Assembly (NCBI GenBank): GCA_902802585.1
Contig: CADCMR010000003.1
Location: forward strand, 1 to 42,393
DNA: 42,393 nt
Reading direction: 5' to 3'
Origin: an uncultured bacterium
GTDB taxonomy: Bacteria; Verrucomicrobiota; Lentisphaeria; Victivallales; UBA1829
Made by a program: the position numbers and the translations under genes. This document shows positions 17,391-25,433 of the stretch, in pieces. Under the pieces are notes generated by a model that made no database searches, was not told the origin of the DNA, and saw only the letters and a program-made list of their open reading frames with translations. The stretch's first letter is position 1; the number at the start of each line of letters is the position of its first letter.

Positions 17391-18506
17391 ATGGCAGATC
17401 TTGACCGGGACAGCCAGATTGTCCGTACCAGCATTGTAGGCATTTGCGCAAACCTTTTTCTTGTCGGCTTAAAAGCTGCGGTGGGCCTGGCAACGAATTC
17501 AATTGCCGTGCTGCTGGATGCTTTGAACAACCTTGGCGATGCGCTTTCGAGTGCTGTCACTATTGCTGGCACAAAGCTCGCCGCTCGTCGTCCCGACAAG
17601 AAACATCCCTACGGATATGGCCGCATTGAATATCTTACGGGAACCGTTGTCGCAGTCATCGTGCTTGCAGCCGGGGTCACAGCCTTGCGCGAATCCGCTG
17701 TCAAAGTTTTCAAGCCGTCCGAGACAGACTACACTGTTGTCTCTTTGGTGCTGCTGACGATCGGCGTAGCCGTCAAACTCCTTGTCGGACGATATGTTCG
17801 CTCAATCGGACAACGCATTGGTTCTGCGGCGCTTGTAGCCTCCGGTTCGGACGCATTCTTTGATGCGATTCTTTCCACTGGAACGATTCTTGCGGCCATT
17901 GCGACTCTTCTTTGGAAAGTGAGACTCGAAGGCATACTTGGGGTTCTCATTTCCCTGGTTATTATCAAGGCCGGGGTCGAAATTCTCCTCGAACCGCTTC
18001 ATGGGATTATCAGCAGCCGTCCTGACGAAGAGCTCACGGCGAAGGTGAAAGAGTTAGTCCTTTCCGACAAAAGGGTGCGTGGCGTCTATGATATATTTCG
18101 CTTCACAACTACGGACCATCCCGCATAATCGGCTCTGCCCATGTGGAAGTCCCGGACGGACTGTGTGCCCGCGAAATACATTCTCTCACCCGATCTCTCG
18201 CATTGTTGGCTTTCGAACGGTTGGGGAGGGATTGTTCTGACCCTGGGTGTGTATGCTTCAACAGACTCATCGCCAGTGCTTGATGATGTCAGCAAGAGCA
18301 TCAATTCCATCGCCGGGCAGTGTCCAGATGTTCTGCAGGCACATGGTTTTCTTGGAGACGAGGCAGCACACACGGTGATGTTTGATCTTGTTGTAAATCT
18401 TTCAGCCGATGCATGTCAAGTTCGTGATGCTCTCGTTTCCAAACTTGAAACACAATATCCGGGCTGGACGTTCAGTGTTGTCCTTGATACTGATGCGGCT
18501 GACTGA
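17391..18506 (+). pseudogene. Cation diffusion facilitator with two frameshifts
   Basis: The first 239 or so codons encode a CDF-type metal/proton antiporter: six hydrophobic segments, SIAVLLDALNNLGDAL (metal site) and KKHPYGYGRIEYL. At about 18095-18105 the frame breaks. A different frame then reads LHNYGPSRIIGSAHVEVPDG, the normal C-terminal domain. At about 18205-18230 it breaks again, and the rest (LTLGVYAS to the stop at 18506) is in a third frame. The gene starts five bases after the MBL-rubredoxin stop, so it was part of that operon. It is probably inactive; two clustered shifts could also reflect poor sequence here. Confidence 0.88.
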
Positions 18507-18586
18507 AAATGCCAGAATCAAAAAACTGCCGACCATGTTTGTCCGGTCATATTGCCTTTGCTCTATGGTTTCCGGTTTGTCGCGGT

Positions 18587-18625
18587 ATAAAAAGGACCCG
18601 GGATCTGTTTTTGGAACCCGGGTCC
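18587..18625 (-). terminator. Terminator of uxuBA
   Basis: GGACCCGGG and CCCGGGTCC form a perfect nine-base stem (18594-18602 with 18617-18625), followed on the minus strand by TTTTT. It lies just past the uxuA stop. Confidence 0.9.
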
Positions 18626-18648
18626 GTGCGTATTCTGAATAGAATTCC

Positions 18649-19872
18649 TTACGCCTGTTTGCCGCAGTACTTGAGGTACTGCGGATACAGCGCGTGCAGG
18701 ATGCCGTATTCGAGACCGCGGAGTTCGGCGAGACCGCGCATACGTCCGAGCGCGGAGTAGCCGGGGGTAATCATCGTGGCGGTCTTGTTGAGGTCGTCAG
18801 CGATCACGTGGCCGTGGTCGGGACGCATCACGATGCGCCAGTCCTTGCGACCCGCTTCGATGCGGCGGATCTGCTCTTCGACGACCGCCTTCACCATGCC
18901 GTACATGTCCACGACACCTTCCAAGTGGTTCGCCTCGTAGAAATTGCCCTCGGGCGTGTGCTCGGTGCTGCGCAGATGGACGAATCCGACGCGGTCGGCG
19001 CAGGATTTGAACATCGGCACGAGGTCGTTTTCCGCGCGGCCACTGAACGAGCCGGTGCAGAAGCAGATGCCGTTCGCCGGGCTGGCGTCCATCGCCAGCA
19101 GCTCGGTGATGTCCTGCGCCGTGCTGAAAATGCGCGGGAGACCGAGGAGCGCGAACGGCGGATCGTCGGGGTGGATGACAAGCCGGCAGCCGGCTTCTTC
19201 GGCAGCGGGGCAGACGGCGTTGAGGAACGCCTTGTGGTTCGCCTTGAGTTCGGCGCGGCCGATCTTGTCGTAGCGGGAGAGCATGGCGCGGACGTCGTCG
19301 AGCGTGACGCCCTTGAATCCGGGGAAGTTGTCGACGATGTCAAGCTCGAACTGCTTGGCCTCCTCGCGGGACATACTTTCGAAAAGCTTTTTTGCGCGTT
19401 CCACGATCTCCGGCGCGTAGTCCGCCTCGGCGTTCTTGCGGCCGAGGATGAAGATGTCGAACGCAGCGAACTTCGTGCGGTGGAAGAAGAGCGTGCGGGA
19501 GCCGTCCGGCAGCTCGTAGCTCAGGTCGGTGCGGATCCAGTCCAGCACGGGCATGAAGTTGTAGGTGATGACGGACAGGCCGCACTTGCCGAGGTTGCGG
19601 AGCGAGACGCGGTAGTTCTCGTACAGTTCCTCGTAGTTGCCGGAACGCGTCTTGATGTTTTCGTGGACGGGGAGGCTTTCGACTGCGCTCCAGGTCAGCC
19701 CGGCGCGTTCGATCATCTCCTTGCGCTCCATGATGTCCTTCACGGTCCAGATTTCTCCGTACGGAATCTGGTGCAGCGAGGTCACGACGCCGGTCGCGCC
19801 GGTCTGGCGGATCGTCTGAAGCGAAACTGGGTCGTTCGGCCCGAACCAGCGGAACGATTCTTCCATCAGCAT
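18649..19872 (-). CDS. uxuA: D-mannonate dehydratase UxuA
   Basis: This 407-residue cytoplasmic enzyme removes water from D-mannonate to give 2-keto-3-deoxygluconate in hexuronate breakdown. Family features include FRWFGPNDPVSL, GVVTSLHQIPYGEIW, the metal-ligand region NGICFCTGSFSGR and the C-terminal MRPDHGHVIADD. Length matches the family. AGGAG is eight bases before the chosen ATG. It follows uxuB by 26 bases, in the order reductase then dehydratase, so fructuronate is reduced to mannonate and then dehydrated. Confidence 0.96.
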   Translation of the reverse strand: MLMEESFRWFGPNDPVSLQTIRQTGATGVVTSLHQIPYGEIWTVKDIMERKEMIERAGLTWSAVESLPVHENIKTRSGNYEELYENYRVSLRNLGKCGLSVITYNFMPVLDWIRTDLSYELPDGSRTLFFHRTKFAAFDIFILGRKNAEADYAPEIVERAKKLFESMSREEAKQFELDIVDNFPGFKGVTLDDVRAMLSRYDKIGRAELKANHKAFLNAVCPAAEEAGCRLVIHPDDPPFALLGLPRIFSTAQDITELLAMDASPANGICFCTGSFSGRAENDLVPMFKSCADRVGFVHLRSTEHTPEGNFYEANHLEGVVDMYGMVKAVVEEQIRRIEAGRKDWRIVMRPDHGHVIADDLNKTATMITPGYSALGRMRGLAELRGLEYGILHALYPQYLKYCGKQA

Positions 19873-19898
19873 GGCATGGTCTCCTGAGGTGTGTGAGG

Positions 19899-20720
19899 TC
19901 AGATGCCGGAGAAGGACGAGAAGCCGCCGTCGACCGGGATGATCGCGCCGGTCACAAAGCTGGCGGCGTCGGAAAGCAGGTAGTGGATGCAGCCGTAGAC
20001 CTCGCTCTGGTCGCCGAAACGACCCATCGGGGTCTTCGCGACAACCTGTTTGCCGCGGGCGGTGTAGGAGCCGTCCTCGTTCACGAGAAGCGCGCGGTTC
20101 TGCTTGCCAAGGAAGAATCCGGGGGCGATGGCGTTCACGCGGAGGCCTTCGCCGAACTTCATGCCGAACTCCATCGCGAGCCAGCGGGTCAGGTTGTCGA
20201 TCGCGCCCTTCGCGTTCGAGTAGCCGATGCCGCGGGAAATCGCCTGCTTCGCCGCCATGCTGGAGAAGTTCACGATCGCGCCTTTCTTCTGCTGGACCAT
20301 CGCCTTCACGAAGACGATCGTCGGCAGCAGCGTGCCCTTCAGGTTCAGGTCGAGCACCTTTTCGTACTGGTCGAATTTGAGGTCGAAGATGGTCTGGTCG
20401 GGATTGACCATCGCGCCCGCCATGTTGCCGCCCGCGCCGTTCACCAGAGCGTCCACGCGGCCGTGTTCCGCCATGACCTTCTCATAGACGGATTCGATCA
20501 TGTCGCGGTCGAGCACGTTGCACGCGTAACCGGACACCTTCGGGGAGATGGTCGCCTTCGCGTCCGCGACGATCTGGTCCACAACTTCCTGCTTCAGGTC
20601 CAGCATCACGACTTTCGCGCCCTGTTCGAGCAGATAACGGGCGGTCCCGCCCGCGAGCACGCCCGCGGCTCCGGTTACGACGATGACGCGGTCTTCGAGA
20701 TCAAACAAGCTGTTTTTCAT
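19899..20720 (-). CDS. uxuB: SDR-type D-mannonate oxidoreductase (fructuronate reductase)
   Basis: This 273-residue short-chain dehydrogenase has the NAD-binding motif TGAAGVLAGG near residue 16, NGAGGN near residue 94, and the catalytic set NFSSMAA and YSNAK (Ser/Tyr/Lys). The C-terminus SFVTGAIIPVDGGFSSFSGI resembles the SDR-type mannonate oxidoreductases (YjmF-like) more than the long-chain mannitol dehydrogenase type of E. coli UxuB. Its position ahead of uxuA supports D-fructuronate to D-mannonate reduction. The substrate is inferred from context, as SDR sequences alone do not fix it. Confidence 0.88.
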   Translation of the reverse strand: MKNSLFDLEDRVIVVTGAAGVLAGGTARYLLEQGAKVVMLDLKQEVVDQIVADAKATISPKVSGYACNVLDRDMIESVYEKVMAEHGRVDALVNGAGGNMAGAMVNPDQTIFDLKFDQYEKVLDLNLKGTLLPTIVFVKAMVQQKKGAIVNFSSMAAKQAISRGIGYSNAKGAIDNLTRWLAMEFGMKFGEGLRVNAIAPGFFLGKQNRALLVNEDGSYTARGKQVVAKTPMGRFGDQSEVYGCIHYLLSDAASFVTGAIIPVDGGFSSFSGI

Positions 20721-20782
20721 GGAAAAAGCTCCTGAATAAAAAATGGGTTATGTGAGTGTGAATGGAACAATCCGTGCCAAAG

Positions 20783-20820
20783 CCCGAAGGACAGTGCGAT
20801 TGCCGAAAGGACACTACGAT
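20783..20820 (-). promoter_or_regulatory. Tandem operator-like repeat downstream of the uxu start
   Basis: CCGAAGGACAGTGCGAT (20784-20800) and CCGAAAGGACACTACGAT (20803-20820) form a direct repeat with a period near 19-20 bases. It lies immediately after the expected transcription start of uxuBA. A repressor site is the simplest explanation. Confidence 0.6.
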
Positions 20821-20834
20821 CGGACTAAGTAAAT

Positions 20835-20863
20835 AATATACACCGCAACCCCCTTTTTTGCAA
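20835..20863 (-). promoter_or_regulatory. Promoter of uxuBA
   Basis: On the minus strand TTGCAA (20858-20863), 17 bases, TATATT (20835-20840). The leader is about 110 bases. Confidence 0.75.
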
Positions 20864-20973
20864 TCTTTTTTCGTCAATCCTGATAAATTCTGACAACTTT
20901 TGACAGGATTTTTCGCAAAACGGGAATCTGATTGCGGAGGGTACGGCAATGCGCCCTGGGAAGAGTCCCTCGA

Positions 20974-21996
20974 TTATTCCGAGGCAGGCGCAATGTCGGG
21001 TTCCGGGAGAGGCTTGATCCGGGTGCGGATATCGTTGAATCGGCGTTCCAGCGGGGATTGCCACAGGCTCCACGAGGCGATGCGCCCGTATTGGTCAAAG
21101 ATGAAATAGACCGTGATGCAATGCTCCCTGGACTTGCCGGTCTTTCGCCCGGTTTTCCATTTGATGTCCGTTTTCGCTAGGAGCCAATCCGCATAGGAAT
21201 CCAGCAGATCCATCTTGAATACCGGCGGGATCGTCCACTCGGATGGAATGGACAGAAAGCTCTTTTTGACGATGACCCCGGAATAATCATACGGCGGGCG
21301 GTACGGTTTCGCTTCTCCGCGATTGATCCGCTCCAATTCGCCGAGATAGATCTGCGCCAGATGAACGACCGACTCAATCGTCGCGTTCGCGATCCGCAGA
21401 TTTGAAACCTCGGGGGCGGAGGTCACAAGCTCGTATTGGACGAAATGATCCAGCGGGGGATTCTCCGCCCCGGAAAAGCCGATCGCGAATTTCTGTTTCC
21501 AGTTGCCGTACAGATATTTCAACACACTGTCATTGCGCGAGAATATGTTCACGACGGGTTCCCGGGAACACCGGATCATATCGCTCAGGTCAATATCGAA
21601 ATCCACGGCGGCGCCCAGCAGGACGATCCGCCCGACCGTGATGTTTTTTTCCGCAAGGGCGGATGCCGTTTTCGCGACGATCCGTCCACCCATCGAATGT
21701 CCGATCAGGATCAGCTCGGATCGTTCATTATCCGGATACTTCCTGATGTATTCCGCGACATCGTTCGCGAAAGCATCGGCGTTTTTGCTCACTCGGTCCA
21801 TTTTCACGGAATTGGACTGCCATGTCAGAACGGTGATTTTTTTACCCGGATAGATCTTCCGCAGGCACGTTTCATAGCTTCCCTTTTGAGCGTTCTCCGT
21901 CAGCCAGCCGGGGATGAAGACGACCTCATCGGCATAGATCAAGCCGACGAGGACAAACAGCAGGAATGCCAGGACCTGTTTTGAAAATATCTTCAT
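20974..21996 (-). CDS. Secreted alpha/beta-hydrolase fold protein
   Basis: The 340-residue product begins with a signal peptide (MKIFSKQVLAFLLFVLVGLIYA). FIPGWLTE follows, and the nucleophile elbow is GHSMGG with its serine near residue 101. A candidate acid/histidine region is NPPLDHFVQYE. This is the fold of esterases and lipases; the substrate is unknown. The C-terminal 100 residues form an extra segment I do not recognise. An upstream in-frame start at 22068 would put 24 residues of repeat sequence before the signal peptide, so 21996 is preferred. Confidence 0.72.
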   Translation of the reverse strand: MKIFSKQVLAFLLFVLVGLIYADEVVFIPGWLTENAQKGSYETCLRKIYPGKKITVLTWQSNSVKMDRVSKNADAFANDVAEYIRKYPDNERSELILIGHSMGGRIVAKTASALAEKNITVGRIVLLGAAVDFDIDLSDMIRCSREPVVNIFSRNDSVLKYLYGNWKQKFAIGFSGAENPPLDHFVQYELVTSAPEVSNLRIANATIESVVHLAQIYLGELERINRGEAKPYRPPYDYSGVIVKKSFLSIPSEWTIPPVFKMDLLDSYADWLLAKTDIKWKTGRKTGKSREHCITVYFIFDQYGRIASWSLWQSPLERRFNDIRTRIKPLPEPDIAPASE

Positions 21997-22031
21997 GGAA
22001 ATGATCTGTCCTGTTGTGGTTACCTCTGTTG

Positions 22032-22183
22032 GTTCGAACGGATGGATTTTCAGCAGCCGGGCAAACAAAACGATACAGGAAGGTTTGAGTATGGCTGCCT
22101 GAAGGCAACCACCGGAAATCTTCCATTCTGAATTTGCCCGGAGGCGAAAAGCCGCCGGAATCCAATGAATCGAGGCGGACGGT
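22032..22183. repeat. Dispersed intergenic repeat, copy 1
   Basis: This stretch matches 31527-31671 in blocks: CGGATGGATTTTCAGC, GGAAG then TGGCTGCCTGAA, and GCGAAAAGCCGCCG, in the same order and with similar spacing. Both copies lie between a stop codon and the next start on the minus strand. Confidence 0.75.
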
Positions 22184-22185
22184 AA

Positions 22186-24195
22186 TTATCCGAGCCAGCC
22201 GATGGTTCCCCAGTCGGTCATCTGCATGTCGCCCATCTGCCAGTAACCGGCGAGGTTGCCGGAGTTGCACCAGGCGATGTCGTCCGTGCCGTCGCCGTTG
22301 AAGTCGCCGATGCCGGCAAGCCTCCACTCGACGGTGTCGACGCCATTGACCGCGCCCCAGTAGGCGAGCGTGCCGTTTTTCACGCCGCCGATGGCGACCA
22401 CGCCGTCGGTGTTGATCAACGCGAAATCGCAGGTCCCGTCGCCGTTGAAATCGCCGATGCCGAGGAAATCCCATTCATCGGCCTTGACGGCGCCGAGCAT
22501 GCGCCAGTAGGATCCCTCGGGGCTGTCCGTGATCCAGACGCAGTAGCCGTTGTACTTCTCGCCGTCGAGCCCGGTGAATTCGTTCATCCACAGCATATCG
22601 GCTTTGTTGTCCAGCGGCGCGTCCGGCGCGGTGGATGCGGCGTTTCCGTAGTGACCGGTTCCGATCATTTCCCAGCCGTCGCGATACACATTGATCAGGG
22701 ACACGCCCTCGTTGTATTCCTTGTAGGCGAGTTGACCGGCATCCGGGTCCGTATCCGCGTATGCGTTCGGGTCGGCGAGCAGGATGTCGTCGAAGCCGTT
22801 CCCGCTGAAATCGCCGGTTCCCATTTCGTCCCAGGTGCCCGCGTCGAATCCGAGGTCCTGCGCGATGAACGTGCCGTCCCCGTTGGAGAGGTCGTAGAAG
22901 AACTGTCCGGAATAGTTCGTGCGGAGGATGTCATCGTAGCCGTCGCCGTTGAAATCGCCGACGCTGACGAAGTTTCCGCTGTAGCCGAAGTTCAGGGTTC
23001 CCCAGACCTCGCCCGTGTCGGGGGAGAAAATCTCCACATAGCCGAAGACGCTTCTGGCAAGATACGACTTGCTGCCGCCGGCGAAATGCCCGGTGAAGAA
23101 GATGTCGCCCTCATTGTCGTCCATGACCTTGAGGATCAGATCGTCGGAAACGGAGATAAGAAGTTTGTAGTACAGGTCGCCGAACTTGGCGACGTCGTCG
23201 GACGTGGTCAGGACCTGGTCCCCGAACACGACGGGGGCGGTGAAGCCGGCCGCATCCGTGGCGAGCTTGTACGTGCCGACCACGGCGTCCGGGTTCAGCG
23301 TGTACTTGATGTCGCCCGAGACGGCGGAGAGGCCGGTGACCTGCGCAATCACCATGGTCGTGTACGCGGTGTCGAACGCCAGGGTACCGGCGCCCGTGAC
23401 GCTTGCGCCGGACGCGAGGAACGACTTGCCGACGAGCGTGGACGCACTGTCCAGCGTCACAGCTCCGCCCGACCCGACTTCAAGACCGGAAACCGTCGAC
23501 GAGGAGAAAACCGCCGTCCCCGCCTGGACGTTCGTGTCGGTCGCCGTTACGGCGGTCGCTTCAAGCTGTCCGCCGTTGACCAGCGTGTTCTGAAGCGTGT
23601 CGGCGTTGACCACGCGCATGATGCCGCCGGAGACGACCGTATTGACGACCGAGCCGGAATCGACGTCCATGAGTCCGCCGTCCAGCAGCGTGTCGTACAC
23701 CTTTCCGCCGTTGTTCACGCGCATGGTGCCTTCGTAAATGCTGGTCCCGGAGGTTTCCCCGGTGGCGAACTGGACCGTGAACAATCCGCCGCTCATGACG
23801 CCCGTGTCCCGGACGGCGCCGCCGGAATTAAGGAATCTGCCGCCGTCCAGCACCGTGACGTTGGAGCAGGTCGCGCCGTCATAGACGATGCCGACGCCGC
23901 CGCTCTTGATCAGACCGGTATTCAGGCCGGCGCCCATATCGATATCGAACTGCCCCATGTTTTCCGCAGTGAGATCCGATGCGCCGCCCATAACGAAGAC
24001 GTCGCTGTTTCCATTCGCGGAAATCCCCTGGACGATTCCGCCGGCATCGACAAAAATCCATCCGCCGGTCAAGGCAAAGGAGTCGGTAAGCGTCCCTCCC
24101 TCCAGGACATCGATTTCGCCGCCGTCGCCGACAGAAAGTCCGGAGTAGGTCTCTCCGCTGGAAACAGTAAATACATCGGTAATAATGTCAGACAT
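22186..24195 (-). CDS. Large repeat protein: autotransporter-like beta repeats plus FG-GAP/VCBS repeats
   Basis: This 669-residue protein has two parts. Residues 1-260 are short beta-helix repeats (EGGTLTDSF, VLDGGRFLNSGG, NGGKVYDTLLDGG), as in AIDA-like passenger domains. After a middle domain, residues 360-669 contain FG-GAP/VCBS-type calcium-binding repeats: GDFNGDGYDDILR, GDFNGDGTCDFALI, GDFNGDGTDDIAW. There is no N-terminal signal peptide and no C-terminal beta-barrel, so export by a T1SS or another signal-less route is inferred. Proteins of this kind are numerous in Lentisphaerota, as I recall. AAGGAG precedes the ATG. Confidence 0.82.
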   Translation of the reverse strand: MSDIITDVFTVSSGETYSGLSVGDGGEIDVLEGGTLTDSFALTGGWIFVDAGGIVQGISANGNSDVFVMGGASDLTAENMGQFDIDMGAGLNTGLIKSGGVGIVYDGATCSNVTVLDGGRFLNSGGAVRDTGVMSGGLFTVQFATGETSGTSIYEGTMRVNNGGKVYDTLLDGGLMDVDSGSVVNTVVSGGIMRVVNADTLQNTLVNGGQLEATAVTATDTNVQAGTAVFSSSTVSGLEVGSGGAVTLDSASTLVGKSFLASGASVTGAGTLAFDTAYTTMVIAQVTGLSAVSGDIKYTLNPDAVVGTYKLATDAAGFTAPVVFGDQVLTTSDDVAKFGDLYYKLLISVSDDLILKVMDDNEGDIFFTGHFAGGSKSYLARSVFGYVEIFSPDTGEVWGTLNFGYSGNFVSVGDFNGDGYDDILRTNYSGQFFYDLSNGDGTFIAQDLGFDAGTWDEMGTGDFSGNGFDDILLADPNAYADTDPDAGQLAYKEYNEGVSLINVYRDGWEMIGTGHYGNAASTAPDAPLDNKADMLWMNEFTGLDGEKYNGYCVWITDSPEGSYWRMLGAVKADEWDFLGIGDFNGDGTCDFALINTDGVVAIGGVKNGTLAYWGAVNGVDTVEWRLAGIGDFNGDGTDDIAWCNSGNLAGYWQMGDMQMTDWGTIGWLG

Positions 24196-24331
24196 GGTGC
24201 AGGCTCCTTGTGTTGAACTTGTTTATTATCCTGGAAACGCCCGTTTTGAGGTTCGTCCCGCGGGCGTCCCGCGACCCGGAATCCGCCCGCATGCCGATTA
24301 TTCCAAAAACAGGATTACACTCTTTCACTAT

Positions 24332-24359
24332 AACATAGCACCGCTTCCCGCGATTTCAA
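24332..24359 (-). promoter_or_regulatory. Promoter of the FG-GAP protein gene
   Basis: On the minus strand TTGAAA (24354-24359), 16 bases, TATGTT (24332-24337), leaving a leader of about 130 bases. Confidence 0.6.
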
Positions 24360-24407
24360 GTCATAGATAAATAATTTATTCGGGAAAAAACAGGATGCCG
24401 TCGTCAG

Positions 24408-24470
24408 GGCATATTGTGTTCCGGCTGGACGCTCATTTTGCGTCTGAACGACGCAAAAAACGGCGGTCAA
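24408..24470. repeat. Possible degenerate third copy of the dispersed repeat
   Basis: CCGGCTGGAC, a TCTGAACGACGC block and CAAAAAACGGCGG resemble part of the repeat at 31527-31671. It includes a TTTTGCGTC/GACGCAAAA hairpin (24436-24458). The match is weak. Confidence 0.3.
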
Positions 24471-24479
24471 CGGGAAACG

Positions 24480-25406
24480 TCAGATGAACAGGAATGTGCC
24501 GATATTGCGCCAGAATCCCGACTTCCAGATGCCGTATTTCCAGAGGAGCCGCCGGCGTGCCCATGGACCGAGCGACTGGAACGTTTTCAGCGCCTCAAGC
24601 ATGTTCAGGTCCCGTTCGTCCAGGGAATGCGCATAGCGCCCGCCGAACGCGACCGCCTGGTTGATGTTCTGCTGGAAGCGCGTCCGGATCCGCTCCCTTC
24701 CCAGCCTCAGCTTGTGCCAGAATGTCGAGAAGGAATAATAGGATGCGCCGTAGACGTTGTTCGAATGCTGGCGGTAGTAGATGGTCGACTTCGGAAGAAA
24801 TCCGATCTTTCCCATGGACGCGGCGACGAGGGTCAGCCAGTGATCGTGCATGACGGCGGCGGGCGGGATCGGCGAGGCGAGCTTGATTAATGCCCGGTTC
24901 ACGAGCATGGTGTTGCCGGACGGGACGTTCTGGACAATCAGCCGGTTCAAAGTCAGGTGGCGCGGATTGAGGTTCTGGAACCGGATCATGGAGCGCGAGA
25001 TCGGATTCAGCTCGGAATCGACGACTTCGGAGTCGGTGAAGACCATGATTGGGGCGCCGCTTCCATATTCGGCTTCCAGTTCGCGGTACTTTTCCAAAGT
25101 GGCTTTGACCTTGCCCGGCTTCCAGACGTCGTCGTGGTCGCTGAACATGATCAGCGGAGCGGTGGAAGCGGCAAGCAGGGAGGAGAAATTCTCCACGGCG
25201 GATGCCGGAATCCTGCCCAGGAACCGGATCGTCCCGGGATTATTCCGCTGATACTCGCCGATGATGTCGAGCGTGTCGTCGGTGGAGCCGCCGTCCTGGA
25301 TCAGTACCTCGAAATCCCGCCGGTCCTGCGCCAGAATGGAATCCAGCTGCTCGCGCAGGAACCGCGAGGAGTTGTACGTGGCTAAAAGGATCTGAAGTTC
25401 CATCAT
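24480..25406 (-). CDS. Family 2 glycosyltransferase (rhamnosyltransferase-like)
   Basis: This 308-residue GT-A enzyme transfers a sugar to a growing surface polysaccharide. The start ILLATYNSSRFLREQLDSIL, the DGGSTDDT nucleotide-binding motif, and the SDHDDVW DxD site are clear. The layout is closest to rhamnosyltransferases. It is the last gene of the wzm-wzt polysaccharide cluster, 27 bases downstream of the WbsX-type gene. Donor and acceptor cannot be read from sequence. Confidence 0.88.
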   Translation of the reverse strand: MMELQILLATYNSSRFLREQLDSILAQDRRDFEVLIQDGGSTDDTLDIIGEYQRNNPGTIRFLGRIPASAVENFSSLLAASTAPLIMFSDHDDVWKPGKVKATLEKYRELEAEYGSGAPIMVFTDSEVVDSELNPISRSMIRFQNLNPRHLTLNRLIVQNVPSGNTMLVNRALIKLASPIPPAAVMHDHWLTLVAASMGKIGFLPKSTIYYRQHSNNVYGASYYSFSTFWHKLRLGRERIRTRFQQNINQAVAFGGRYAHSLDERDLNMLEALKTFQSLGPWARRRLLWKYGIWKSGFWRNIGTFLFI

Positions 25407-25433
25407 TTTCTCATCTCGTCCGGATGCGGATTG

